DNA of 64,000 nucleotides from assembly GCA_965119745.1 (NCBI GenBank), contig OZ221973.1, positions 620,001-684,000 of the forward strand, given 5' to 3'. The translations under genes were made by a program, and so were the position numbers. This DNA comes from CAJFUR01 sp904420575. Lineage in GTDB: Bacteria; Actinomycetota; Coriobacteriia; Coriobacteriales; Eggerthellaceae. Positions 16,524-26,100 of the stretch are shown here, piece by piece (position 1 is the first letter of the stretch; every line of letters starts with the position of its first letter). Under the pieces are notes generated by a model that saw nothing but the letters and a program-made list of their open reading frames with translations, was not told where the DNA came from and did not search any database.

Positions 16524-17238
16524 CGATGTCCTCCACTTTGTTGCCGCCCTCGGACAGGAAGATCTCTTCGAGCGACGAACCCGGATACTGCTTGTGGACC
16601 TCCGCCACGCTGTCGTCGAACGTGAGGTGGCAGCCTTTGATCATGCCCAGATGGTCGGCTGCATCCTCCAGTTCGCGCAGGTTGTGCGAGCTCAAGATAA
16701 CCGAAGCGTCCCGCTCCCGCGCATACGCCTTCAGAAGCCGCTTGAGCAGGTTGCGCTTTCCCAGGTCCAGCCCGTCGAAGCTTTCGTCCAAAAGCATGGT
16801 GCGCACCCCAGTGGCAAACCCCAGCAGGATGCCCAGCTGCCGCTGCATGCCTTTCGAGAACCCGGCTACCTTGGCGGTGGGATCGAGTTCGAACAGCGCG
16901 AGCATCCGTTCGTACACGTCGTCGGACCAGCACGGATAATAACCACGGTAGAAGGACCGCATGGTTTCGGGCGTGGCCTGCGGCAGAAAGTACGGCTCGT
17001 CGGCCACGATGAACAGCGAGTCGTGACTCAGGCGGTCGTCGTGCATGGGCACGCCGTCGATGCGGACGGTCCCCGCGTCGGGCTTGTAGACGCCCGCTAT
17101 GATCTTGAGCAGCGTGGTCTTTCCCGCGCCGTTATAGCCCACCAGGCCATACACCATGCCGTTCTCCACGCTCAGAGATACGTCCTCAAGGGCCACATGC
17201 GACCCGAAACGCTTTGCGATGCCGGAAACCTCGATCAT
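16507..17238 (-). CDS. ABC transporter ATPase, exporter (YtrB-like) type
   Basis: 243 residues with Walker A GYNGAGKTT near 35-43, Walker B TMLLDESFDGLD and switch His in LSSHNLRELED. The signature motif is FSKGMQRQL instead of LSGGQ, as in the YtrB/EcsA class that works with ABC-2-type permeases. It lies 10 bases after the permease fused to the six-Cys module, so the two should form one exporter or a membrane mechanotransmitter. AAGGAG stands seven bases before the ATG at 17238. Alternative roles include immunity or envelope-stress responses, as for other Ytr-like systems. Confidence 0.9.
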   Translation of the reverse strand: MIEVSGIAKRFGSHVALEDVSLSVENGMVYGLVGYNGAGKTTLLKIIAGVYKPDAGTVRIDGVPMHDDRLSHDSLFIVADEPYFLPQATPETMRSFYRGYYPCWSDDVYERMLALFELDPTAKVAGFSKGMQRQLGILLGFATGVRTMLLDESFDGLDLGKRNLLKRLLKAYARERDASVILSSHNLRELEDAADHLGMIKGCHLTFDDSVAEVHKQYPGSSLEEIFLSEGGNKVEDIDGVFA

Positions 17239-17248
17239 GGCACGCTCC

Positions 17249-20200
17249 TTACAAATACGACGGCGCCGCGTCGGCCGGCAGATAGAAGTACACATACGCC
17301 TCGATGCCGCGCAACTTGGCCTCCACCAGATAGCCGCCCGTCATGTAGCAGCCCATGCGCAGGTTCGGCAGCATCTCGGCGATCTTGCCCTGTTCTTCCA
17401 CCACTTTGAGCGCGCCATAGTCCTGCGTGGTCCAGTATTGGCCCGACGTCTCGGTGCGATAGGCCATGAAGTAACGGCTTACCGGCGAGGTCACCTTGTT
17501 GATGGACGAGTACGGATCGTCCAGCTGGAAGGTCAGGCTCTCGATCACGCGCGGATCCAATTCGCTTCCGAGCGTCTCGAGAAGCCCCTTGTCCTCGAGC
17601 CACGCCATCGTCTCGGTCCAGTCATCGGTCACGTAGGTGACCGCGTTGCTGAACGAATAGCCGAAGGACGCAACGTCCAGCTCCGGCGAAAGCGTGAACA
17701 TGAGCGCGACGCGCGCCGGCTTGTCGGGGGCATACCGCTCGTTGGCATTCATGGCCGCCAGGTCATGCGCGAGCGCCTCCAGCAGGGCAGCACGTTCCTC
17801 GTCGGTGCAGTCCACGGCCATGATGCGGTTGAGCGCACCGTCGGCCGCGTAGAGGGCACCCGTCCGATACGCGTTGTAGGAAGGGGAGTTGGACAGCGCG
17901 GCCAGCTCGTCGTCCGAAAGGCCGCTCGCGTCTCCCATTATCACCGCGTTCTCCAGCTCGTGCGTGTGTTCGTCGTTGTCGAGCGCAAGCATGGCCGACA
18001 GCTCGCCCACCGTGGCCTGGTTGTAGTAACGCACCACCTGGCTGCCGTCCTTCATCGTGTAGCGCAGGACCACGTCGTAAGGCACCACGGTGCTTTGGAA
18101 GTCCGTGTAGTCCGTTTCGCGGGGCTCTCGGGCCGAATCGATCAGCTGGCCGTGCAGCGACCGCACGATGTCGATGGAAGACTCCTTTGCATAGGAGCGA
18201 TACGACGTGTAGTAGTACGACGCGCCACCCGACGTGCCGGAGAACCCCTCCGTCAGATAACTGGGCGAGCCATTGTAGGAAACCTCGACGCTTTCCACCT
18301 GGTCGGCTTCGGGAATGTAGCCCGCAAACCCAAACGCGCCCGTGGCCAGAACGCACACCACGGCCATCATGGCCACCAGTTCTCCCGCCACGCACGAAAG
18401 CGTCGTCCTGCGCGGCGTGCGGCCACGCAGCGGGCCGAACAGAAGTACCAGCGATACCAGCACGAACAGCACCGCTCCCACCACCAGCGCCACCACCACG
18501 TCGACCGATCCCAAGACGGCCATGGCGCAAGCGAACGCGGCCAAACCGAACACCGCCACCGAGAACAGGGAGAACACCGGCGCCTTGCCCGCCATCTCGG
18601 CCTGCTCGCCACGGCGGCGGCAGAGCGCCGCCATCCCCAAGGCAGCAAGCGCCACGTGCGCCGCCAACCAGCCGATCACCAGCTGCCACGATCCCAGCAC
18701 GGGATAGTACACCGGATGCAGCGCCATGAAGAACTGATGGGAGCCGCCTTCGGCAGCAAAGAACAGCAGGGGGTTCAGCCACGACAGGTCTTCCAGATAC
18801 GAGGGAGCCACCAAGACGTCCTGGCCATACAGAGCGGCGCCTGCGGCGTTGCCTACCAGCAGGTAGTCTGCAAGCATGCCGATGCCCCACAGCACCACCG
18901 ACACGCTGAACAGAAGGGCGAGCGCGAAGGTGCACGTTTCGAACAAAGTTCCGGCGCAAATGGTCGCCAAAGAAGCCAGAGAAAACGCCACCAGCGCGAC
19001 CACGATGTATCCGCAGGTGACGTAGAAGAACTCGTACAGCTGCCCCGCATACAGGCCCAATGCCAGGTGATTGAGCAGAAGCGAGATGGTGAACGGCACC
19101 GCGATGCCCACCACGATGCACAGCGCGCCCGCCAGGTAGCGCGACAGGTACAGCTTGACGCGCGAAAGGCCCACCGAGAAGAACGCCGTGGTGGAGCGCT
19201 TCTCCAGGAGGAAGCGGAACAGCACCACTGCTAGCACCGCGCCGAATCCCACGCAGGCCGCGTTCACCACGGGAGCCAGATCCTGCGCGTACAGCTGGTA
19301 CTTGAGTTGTTCGTGCGTGTAGTTCACGTTGAACACCGATATGTCGTTCACCACCGAGGTGGAAACGGGTACCAGGACCACGAACAGCGCGAACCCTGCC
19401 AACAGCACCGGCAGCGCCAGCCGCAGGCTGAACAGGACGTCATGCAGAAACGGGCTGCGCACTCCCGCGCGACTTCGGCGGCCACGGCGCGTGCGCGCAT
19501 AGCGTTCGGAGTTCACCTTGGCACGCCAGGTAAGCGGAAACTCCTCCTTGAGCTCCTCCCCCCGCTCACGCCACCGACGCCGTTCGGCCAGCCGCGAGCG
19601 CGTCACGCGCACGGCAAGGCGCACAAGGAAGAACAGCCCCGTCAGAATGCCTGCGGCCAGCAGGATCGCCGCCGCAATCAGAAGCACGTCCAACGCCCCA
19701 AAGGGCGCGACTTCGACGTTGAAGGCGTAGCTGGCGCTTTGGTAATGGACGAGCTCCGCCGTGATCTGCACCGTCGCCGTGCCCGGAGCCACCGGCATGA
19801 TCCACGTTTGCCCGAAGGCCTGTACCACCTGCACGACGTTCGGATCGCTTGACGCGATGGTCACCGTGGGCACCGTGTCCCGGAACCCTCCGCACGCGCA
19901 GTGCCCCCACGCGTCGGGTTTGCCGCAGGTGCAGGGGTCGAACCCGCACACTTCGTCCATGTGGCATTCGATGCCCGTGCTGATGGACGTGGGAGTGGTG
20001 GCGATGGAAAGCAGGTTGGGGAACAGGGCCCCAATGCCTTCGGTGGGAAGGTCGCCTTCGCCCTGCGCCGCCGTGCTTTGCCCGGTCAGGCGATACAGGC
20101 GCGGCATCAGGCCAAGCTGCTCGGCATCGGCATCGGCGCTGGCGTCCACCGCTGTCTCGGAAGCGGAAGCGGAGGCTTGCTGGCCGTCGCCGCTTCCGCT

Positions 20201-20308
20201 CATGGCAGCATACGCCCTGCCCGTCACGAACAAGAGCCCGCACACAAGGAGCAGGGCCGCCAGCGCCGCACCGAAGACGCGTGCAGCCGAAATCCTAGCT
20301 TTCCGCAT
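17249..20308 (-). CDS. ABC exporter permease fused to six-Cys Ig-like domain
   Basis: 1019 residues in three parts. (1) Signal helix and extracytoplasmic Ig-like domain, residues 1-200, with six Cys at 115, 121, 126, 128, 137 and 139, spaced exactly as in the small protein two genes downstream. (2) ABC-2-type permease, about 205-660, with roughly a dozen helices, including the stretch FFSVGLSRVKLYLSRYLAG typical of YtrC/D-like permeases. (3) A large soluble C-terminal domain, about 690-1019, rich in Tyr and Ser, probably outside the membrane. I know of no described protein with this fusion. GGAAGGAG lies upstream of the ATG, which overlaps the preceding gene by 14 bp. The partner ATPase follows directly. 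The substrate is unknown. Confidence 0.88.
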   Translation of the reverse strand: MRKARISAARVFGAALAALLLVCGLLFVTGRAYAAMSGSGDGQQASASASETAVDASADADAEQLGLMPRLYRLTGQSTAAQGEGDLPTEGIGALFPNLLSIATTPTSISTGIECHMDEVCGFDPCTCGKPDAWGHCACGGFRDTVPTVTIASSDPNVVQVVQAFGQTWIMPVAPGTATVQITAELVHYQSASYAFNVEVAPFGALDVLLIAAAILLAAGILTGLFFLVRLAVRVTRSRLAERRRWRERGEELKEEFPLTWRAKVNSERYARTRRGRRSRAGVRSPFLHDVLFSLRLALPVLLAGFALFVVLVPVSTSVVNDISVFNVNYTHEQLKYQLYAQDLAPVVNAACVGFGAVLAVVLFRFLLEKRSTTAFFSVGLSRVKLYLSRYLAGALCIVVGIAVPFTISLLLNHLALGLYAGQLYEFFYVTCGYIVVALVAFSLASLATICAGTLFETCTFALALLFSVSVVLWGIGMLADYLLVGNAAGAALYGQDVLVAPSYLEDLSWLNPLLFFAAEGGSHQFFMALHPVYYPVLGSWQLVIGWLAAHVALAALGMAALCRRRGEQAEMAGKAPVFSLFSVAVFGLAAFACAMAVLGSVDVVVALVVGAVLFVLVSLVLLFGPLRGRTPRRTTLSCVAGELVAMMAVVCVLATGAFGFAGYIPEADQVESVEVSYNGSPSYLTEGFSGTSGGASYYYTSYRSYAKESSIDIVRSLHGQLIDSAREPRETDYTDFQSTVVPYDVVLRYTMKDGSQVVRYYNQATVGELSAMLALDNDEHTHELENAVIMGDASGLSDDELAALSNSPSYNAYRTGALYAADGALNRIMAVDCTDEERAALLEALAHDLAAMNANERYAPDKPARVALMFTLSPELDVASFGYSFSNAVTYVTDDWTETMAWLEDKGLLETLGSELDPRVIESLTFQLDDPYSSINKVTSPVSRYFMAYRTETSGQYWTTQDYGALKVVEEQGKIAEMLPNLRMGCYMTGGYLVEAKLRGIEAYVYFYLPADAAPSYL

Positions 20309-21701
20309 CGGACGTGCTCTCCTTCCGGTCCTGCTTCTTTTTGCGGGAAATCACCACTCCCGCGACGATGGCTGCAACGGCCACCACGACCACCGTCACT
20401 GCACCGGCAACGATCAGGGGGGTCGTGCCTTCGCTGGCTGCCACTGACTCGTCGGCGGCAATGGCGCGCGGCGTATTTACCTCCTCGACCCGGTAACTTG
20501 CAAGGTCGTCCGTCGAAAGCGCCCATGTGGAGCAGTGGGTCATCTTGAACGAGACATAGCCACCTTGCACGTCAAGCTTGTCCTCCCCCACTGCCTCGAA
20601 GCACCTTTCATCTTCGTTGTAGCAGAACAGGCCGACGCTCTGCCCATCGGCAAACGTCCCGTCCACGTTCACGTAAATGGTCGTCGTTCCGGGAAGGTCC
20701 CCGTGATGGGCGAACTCGAGCACCAGGCCGTCCTTCGCCTGCTTCATGAGGTTGGACACATAGCCGGTGCCCAGCTTGGACACGGTGATGGTGGGGTCGA
20801 ATTCCAGGTATGCGCTGTCCTTGTCCACCTGGTCGCCCACGAAAGTCCACGAGTACTTGGGGCTTTCGACGGACAGTCCCGCCCAGAAAACCGCCTGGTC
20901 GGTGGTGCCGACGATCTTCTCGAGCTCTTCGCGCGTGTTCAGGAAGCCGTTGTTCTCGGCGCTGTACACCTTGCCCGCCACCGTTTCGGTCACCGTCTCG
21001 TTGGGAGCGTCGTCACGCGAATCGGTGGCGGCGGCTTCGCCAGGAATAGGCGTGGAGGTGGACGGCACGGTTGCCGGAGAGTCCGAGCCACCCGAACCGG
21101 AGCCAGAACCGGAGCCCGAGCTTGAGCCGCCCGAGCCGGAACCCGAACCGGACGACGACGCAGGTTCCGTCACTTGAACCTGGATGGAGGTCGAGTTGCT
21201 CGTCCACTGCCTGAGCGAAGCGTTCACGTAAATGGTGGCGGTACCAGCCGAATTCCCCGTTACCACCAGCGTACCGCCGCTCACGTAGGCCGAGGCGACG
21301 CCGCTGTTGCTCGACGAGACGGACACCTCCGGGTAATAGGTCGAATAGCCCGAACCCGCGCACGTGCACTGCCCGTTGGCGTCGAAGCACGTGTAACCCG
21401 CCTCGATGGCACCTTCGGAGGTGCATACCTGCGGGCACTTTGCCATGCCGCACCCCAGCGTCTGGCTGTCGGACGAAGGATCCACCGAAACGCTCGTGCT
21501 GGTAGACGACCCCGCCTGAACCGTCAGGTACGAGGCCCCCGTGTACACGCCCACGGTGCCGAAGTTGTAATACGCAGCTGCCTTGGTGATCGGGAGCATG
21601 CTTGCCACCAACGCCAGAACAAGGGCCACCGCCAACATCGCGACAGGCGCCACCGACCCCGTCCTCCACGATGCCAGGCCGCTGATCTTTCCGTTTGTCA
21701 T
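20295..21701 (-). CDS. Cell-surface protein with six-Cys Ig-like module
   Basis: 468 residues: signal peptide (to about 43), Ig-like domain (45-178) with six Cys at 84, 89, 93, 105, 112 and 114 (C-x4-C-x3-C-x11-C-x6-C-x-C), a Ser/Gly linker (182-215), a second soluble domain (about 235-415), then a membrane helix (435-455) and a basic tail (RKKKQDRKE). The second domain resembles that of the neighbouring 438-residue protein: both share DPTI/DPSL, a central VLEFAHHG/VADFAHVG block and a THCSTWALSTDDL-like end. AGGAGG eight bases upstream supports the start; it overlaps the preceding gene by 4 bp. No sortase motif is seen, so it is probably membrane-anchored by its C-terminus. Confidence 0.85.
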   Translation of the reverse strand: MTNGKISGLASWRTGSVAPVAMLAVALVLALVASMLPITKAAAYYNFGTVGVYTGASYLTVQAGSSTSTSVSVDPSSDSQTLGCGMAKCPQVCTSEGAIEAGYTCFDANGQCTCAGSGYSTYYPEVSVSSSNSGVASAYVSGGTLVVTGNSAGTATIYVNASLRQWTSNSTSIQVQVTEPASSSGSGSGSGGSSSGSGSGSGSGGSDSPATVPSTSTPIPGEAAATDSRDDAPNETVTETVAGKVYSAENNGFLNTREELEKIVGTTDQAVFWAGLSVESPKYSWTFVGDQVDKDSAYLEFDPTITVSKLGTGYVSNLMKQAKDGLVLEFAHHGDLPGTTTIYVNVDGTFADGQSVGLFCYNEDERCFEAVGEDKLDVQGGYVSFKMTHCSTWALSTDDLASYRVEEVNTPRAIAADESVAASEGTTPLIVAGAVTVVVVAVAAIVAGVVISRKKKQDRKESTSDAES

Positions 21702-23014
21702 TTCCGATCCTCCTCGCCTTCCACCTTTTGCTTTTTGCGGCGCATGAGCACCAAAACCGCCACGACCGCCGCCACGACAGCAACGGCACCTGCACCCGCA
21801 GCCACGTACACGAACGGCGGCACGGTGTCCTGCCCCATTTGCGTTGCCGCTCCCTGTGCGCCTGCATCCGTGTCGCAGCAGCTCTTACCTCCCTGCGCAA
21901 GGCTCGAACCGCCCGTCACCACCACGTTCGCCTCGCTTGTCAGGTCGCGGGAGGAAACCACGTAGGTCTTTCCTTCCTGCACGGTGAACGTCGCATAGCC
22001 GCCCGACATGCTCGCCGGCGCTTCCTCGCGTACGAACGCCTTGGCCGACGCATCGTAGGAAAACAGCGCGATCTCTTGACCGTCCGAAAGCACCCCGCTG
22101 GCTTCCACGTAGACCGTGGCCGGGGCGGGAAGCGCCCCCACGTGCGCAAAGTCCGCCACCACGAACCCGTCCAACCCGGCAAGCATCTGGTTCAGCGTTC
22201 CGGACGCCTCGGTCAGAACCTCCAGGGACGGATCGAATGCGAACAGGTCGCCGACCGTGTACGATAATCCTTGGAACGTCAGCGAATAGGCCGGATGGTA
22301 GTAGGTATCGCCCGACCAGAACGTCACCTCTCCGTCCACGCCGGCAACTGTCGCCAGCTCAACCTGCGTGTTGCACGCATCGTTGATGCGCACCTGGTGG
22401 ATGGGGCGCCCCATGGCCACTTTGTCCGCGACGTTCGCCTTGTCCTCCTGAGTCGTGTCGGCCACTTCGGGCACGTCCACAAAGGCGCCCGAACCGGAGG
22501 AAGCGCCGGCTGCCGCTCCCGACACCTTCACGGAAAGCGTCGCCTCTGCATCCGTGAACTGGCGCAGCGACGCACGCACGGTGATGGTCGCCTCGCCTTC
22601 CTGCTTGCCATAGACCGTCAAGGCCCCTCCGCTATACGTGGCCACGGCCACGCTCGCATTGCTCGACGAAGCCGTGGCGCTCGGATAGTACGTCTGATAG
22701 TCGGCACCCGCGCAACGGCACTGACCGTTTTCGTCGGTGCAGCTCTCCGAGCATCCCTGCGGGCATTTCGGCATGCCGCAGCCCTCGGTCTGCTTGTCGG
22801 AAGACGGCGTGATGGCCACCGTGACGCTGGCGGTGGCTCCCGCCTGCACCTCTACCGCCGTGGTCCCCAAAGCAACCGACACGCTGCCTCGGTTGAAATA
22901 TGCCCATGCCTGAACGGGCATCATGCTTGCCACAAGCGCGAGCATCGCAACAACAAGGAATGCAGCACGCGCCAAGCGGACGCGCGCATCGGTGACGGCT
23001 GGTTTCGAAATCAC
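21698..23014 (-). CDS. Cell-surface protein with six-Cys Ig-like module (paralogue)
   Basis: 438 residues with the same plan as the next gene: signal peptide (to about 39), Ig-like domain with six Cys at 79, 84, 88, 92, 99 and 101 (C-x4-C-x3-C-x3-C-x6-C-x-C), a second soluble domain ending EGKTYVVSSRDL, and a C-terminal helix followed by RRKKQKVEGEEDRK. The two are clearly tandem duplicates that have diverged. GTG at 23014 is chosen because GAGGGG lies seven bases upstream; the open frame continues further but that part is Arg-rich and not signal-like. The 140 bases separating it from the giant gene hold a hairpin, a possible point where transcription is reduced. Confidence 0.85.
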   Translation of the reverse strand: MISKPAVTDARVRLARAAFLVVAMLALVASMMPVQAWAYFNRGSVSVALGTTAVEVQAGATASVTVAITPSSDKQTEGCGMPKCPQGCSESCTDENGQCRCAGADYQTYYPSATASSSNASVAVATYSGGALTVYGKQEGEATITVRASLRQFTDAEATLSVKVSGAAAGASSGSGAFVDVPEVADTTQEDKANVADKVAMGRPIHQVRINDACNTQVELATVAGVDGEVTFWSGDTYYHPAYSLTFQGLSYTVGDLFAFDPSLEVLTEASGTLNQMLAGLDGFVVADFAHVGALPAPATVYVEASGVLSDGQEIALFSYDASAKAFVREEAPASMSGGYATFTVQEGKTYVVSSRDLTSEANVVVTGGSSLAQGGKSCCDTDAGAQGAATQMGQDTVPPFVYVAAGAGAVAVVAAVVAVLVLMRRKKQKVEGEEDRK

Positions 23015-23078
23015 TTGTTTCCCCTCTTCAACGTGGTAAAAAGCCCGCGTGCCCCTTCGCACGCCAGTGAACGCCCGA

Positions 23079-23110
23079 AGGGCGGCGCGCCATGTGCGGC
23101 GCACCGCCCT
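23079..23110. other. Intergenic hairpin in surface-protein operon
   Basis: AGGGCGG pairs with CCGCCCT and GCGCC with GGCGC, one mismatch between, six-base loop. It lies between the giant gene and the second gene. No T tract follows on the minus strand, so it may be an attenuator or mRNA-stabilising element rather than a full terminator. Confidence 0.4.
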
Positions 23111-23154
23111 CGGACAAGTTCGTCGCCAGAGCATGCTGCGAGACGAACGTACGT

Positions 23155-26100
23155 CTACCGCTTCTGCCCCGAAGACCTTCTGCGCTGCATCAAAGCGCAC
23201 ACCAACAGGAGCAACAAGGCCGCTCCCGCCACGCAGGCCACCGGCACGACCGGCACGGAATCGCCCGTGGCAGGTGCCTTGGTCGAACCCGAAGGCGTGT
23301 CCTTCACCTGCTGGGACGGATCGCTGGTGCTTGGGTCGTCGGTGCCCGGGTCAACCACCTGCTCCTTGGTCAGCGAGAAGGTAGTTACCACCTCTTCGAA
23401 GCCGTCGGCGGCGATCTTCAGCTCGAAGTCGCGCGTTCCCGTGAAGGAACCGAAGGCGTTGGGCGAAATCGTCAGCAGCGTCGTCTTCAAGTCGTCCACG
23501 CCGTAGTTGGACAGCACGGAGAAGCTGTACAGGCTGGAATCAAGCACGGTACCGTTGAGGATGACGGCCTTCTGGGCGTCGATCCAGCCCTGCTCGACGT
23601 TGGAGATGGTCACGCTGACGCTGCCGTCGGGGGATTCCGTGTCCACGCTCACCGTAGGCTCCTCCGGATCGGGATCGGGAACCACGGCACCGCCATCCGC
23701 AACGATGTCGACACCGAACAGCGCATACGTGTTGCTGAACGTGGTGTTGTCGTCGATGGCCTCGCCGTTCTCACCGGCGAGCAAGCCGAACAGGAAGCGG
23801 TAGTTCTCCTGATCGCAGTAGCCGCTGTAGCCACCGGCCTGAGACGGATCGGAACCACCCCACGCCACCACGCCTTCGCTCCACTGGAAGCCGATCAGCG
23901 GCTCGACCTTTTCCTTGGTCTCGCCAAGCTTCTTGGACAGGAAGTCGGCGTACTGGCCGCCCGTCTTCCAAGCGTCCTTGTCCTGCGACAGCACCTCGTA
24001 GATGGTCTTGCCGTCAAGCTCGTCGTACTTGGTGGTGTTGTCCCACATGGCCGGATAGTGATAACGGTCGGCCATGATCTCTTCGTACGTGAACGTGCCG
24101 TTGCCGATGTAGGCGTCCTCCGTCGTTTCAGAGGTGCCGTTTTGCTCTATCTGGTCGCTGCAACGCAGCTTGAGCGTCATGCCGGGACCGAAGTTCACCC
24201 CTGCCTCGCTCAGCACGTCGCTGAGAAGCACGCCCTGGCTGCTGTAGGAGCGCAGGCCGGCCATGCCGCAATTGGCAGACGTCTCGTACTGGTTCTGAAC
24301 CGTGAGGGACTTGAGCTGGTCGTTCGAAAGCGTCGTGGTATAGGTCACGTTGCCCTGGGAGTCCAGCACGCGCACCGTAAACTCGTCAGCGCCGATGTTG
24401 CGATAGGTCACGTCGCCCGTGAAGGTGGCGAAGCCCTTCGCCTCGATGGTCACCGTTTTGGTGTCACGCTGCTTGTCGGAATGGTTCGTCTCGAACAGCG
24501 CGACGGGAAGCTTGATGGACGCATACGAGGAGAGCGCGCTCAAGTCGTAGTACAGAAGCTTGTCGGCATCGTCGGTCGGGTTGGTCAACTCGCTCTTCCA
24601 TTCGTCGAATGCCTTGCCAGTCAATTCGACGCCGTCGATCGTCACCTTGGTGACGCTGCCGATCCAGTCGGTCAGCATATCCTTGGTCGTGGCGCCACTG
24701 TGCGTCTTTTGGTACTCGGCCAACGCCTCGCTGGTCGGACGCAACTTGAAGTCAACCTTGCCAGCGGGGCTGCGCCCCATGTCGGTGGCCACGGTCTCGT
24801 AGCCTTCGGTGCCCATGTCGACCGTCAAGCCGAGATCGAAGTCGGATGCGGCGGTCCACTTGGCATAGAGGGTGACGTCGGAGTCGACCGTGCCGTTGTT
24901 GGCCTCGAAGTCGAACGCCTCGCCCCAGTCGCCGTCCTGGGATCCGTCCTTGGTGTACCAACCCTCGAACGCGAAACCCTCGCGCTCGGGATCGGTCGGC
25001 TTCGCAAGCTTGTCGGCACCCTGGAGCGGCTCGTCCTCGTACCCCGCGTTACGGTACACGATGATCGAATTGGCCCAGTAGCTGGAAGACATCGTGGTGT
25101 TCTCAGTGGACGACATCGGGTTGCTCTTCACGGTCTGGGAAGCCACCTCGGTGGCGTCGTCGCCCGCATCGAACGTGACCGTCTTGTCCTCCTGCACGAC
25201 CTTGATGCCGTAGATGAAGCGGAAGCTGTTCTCGACTCCCACGAGCTCGCTCATCTCGGTGTTATCCTCGGTGGGCAACACCGCGTCGGCCACCTCGTCG
25301 CCAGATAGCATCGTCTCGGCGTAGTTGACCGCGATCATGGGCTCGACGGTCGAACCATCCTCGAGCGCCTTCTCGGCCAGGATCTTGCGCAGCTCGACGG
25401 TAGCCCCGGCTTGGTCGTCGGACTGCACGAGCTGGGCGTAGGTGTCCTTGACCTCCTGGTCGTCGTAGATACTCTGGAAGAAGTAGCGGTCCCCTCCCAG
25501 AAGCGAGGAGTAGTTGTGCGTGTTTACCCCGTAGTGGTCGGTGACGTCGATCTCGAAGGCGTCGGTCGTGCCCACCGTCACGCCCGCCTGCTCGAGCAGC
25601 GTACGCACGGGCACGCCCATGCCGCTGAAGGTGCGGAAGCCGGTCATGCCGCACTGCGAGGAGCCGTTGTGGAACTCGGCCATCTCCTCGATGTCCTCGC
25701 GCGTGTACTCCTTGACGACCGTCCGGTCGTCAGACGTGTCTTTGTCCCCGTCCGCGTCCACGATGACCTGGAAGACGTCGTTGCCGCCCGTGTAGAACAG
25801 CACCGTGCCCACGGTGGGCGCGAAGCCCTCAGCCTCGATCGTGATCTCGTAGTTCTTGGACTGGGGATAGGTGATGGTCTCACCCCAGCGGTTGGTCTCG
25901 GTGTACGGCTCTCCCTCGCCGAGCGCGACGGAGAACACCGGGGCCTCGTCGGTGCGGGTGAACGTGATACGGCCCTTTTCTGCGTCGATCGAGTACTGCG
26001 ACGGGTCGAGTACGGTGACGGTGCCCGCATCGCTGCCGTCCACGGCTTTAACCGAAACCTTGGTGACAGCCTCCTTCCACGCGGCGGTGGCGTTCTCCAT

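Noticed and set aside
23092..25308. Long plus-strand open frame opposite the giant surface gene
   Set aside because: It is an antisense shadow caused by high GC; the minus-strand reading gives signal peptide, domains and anchor.
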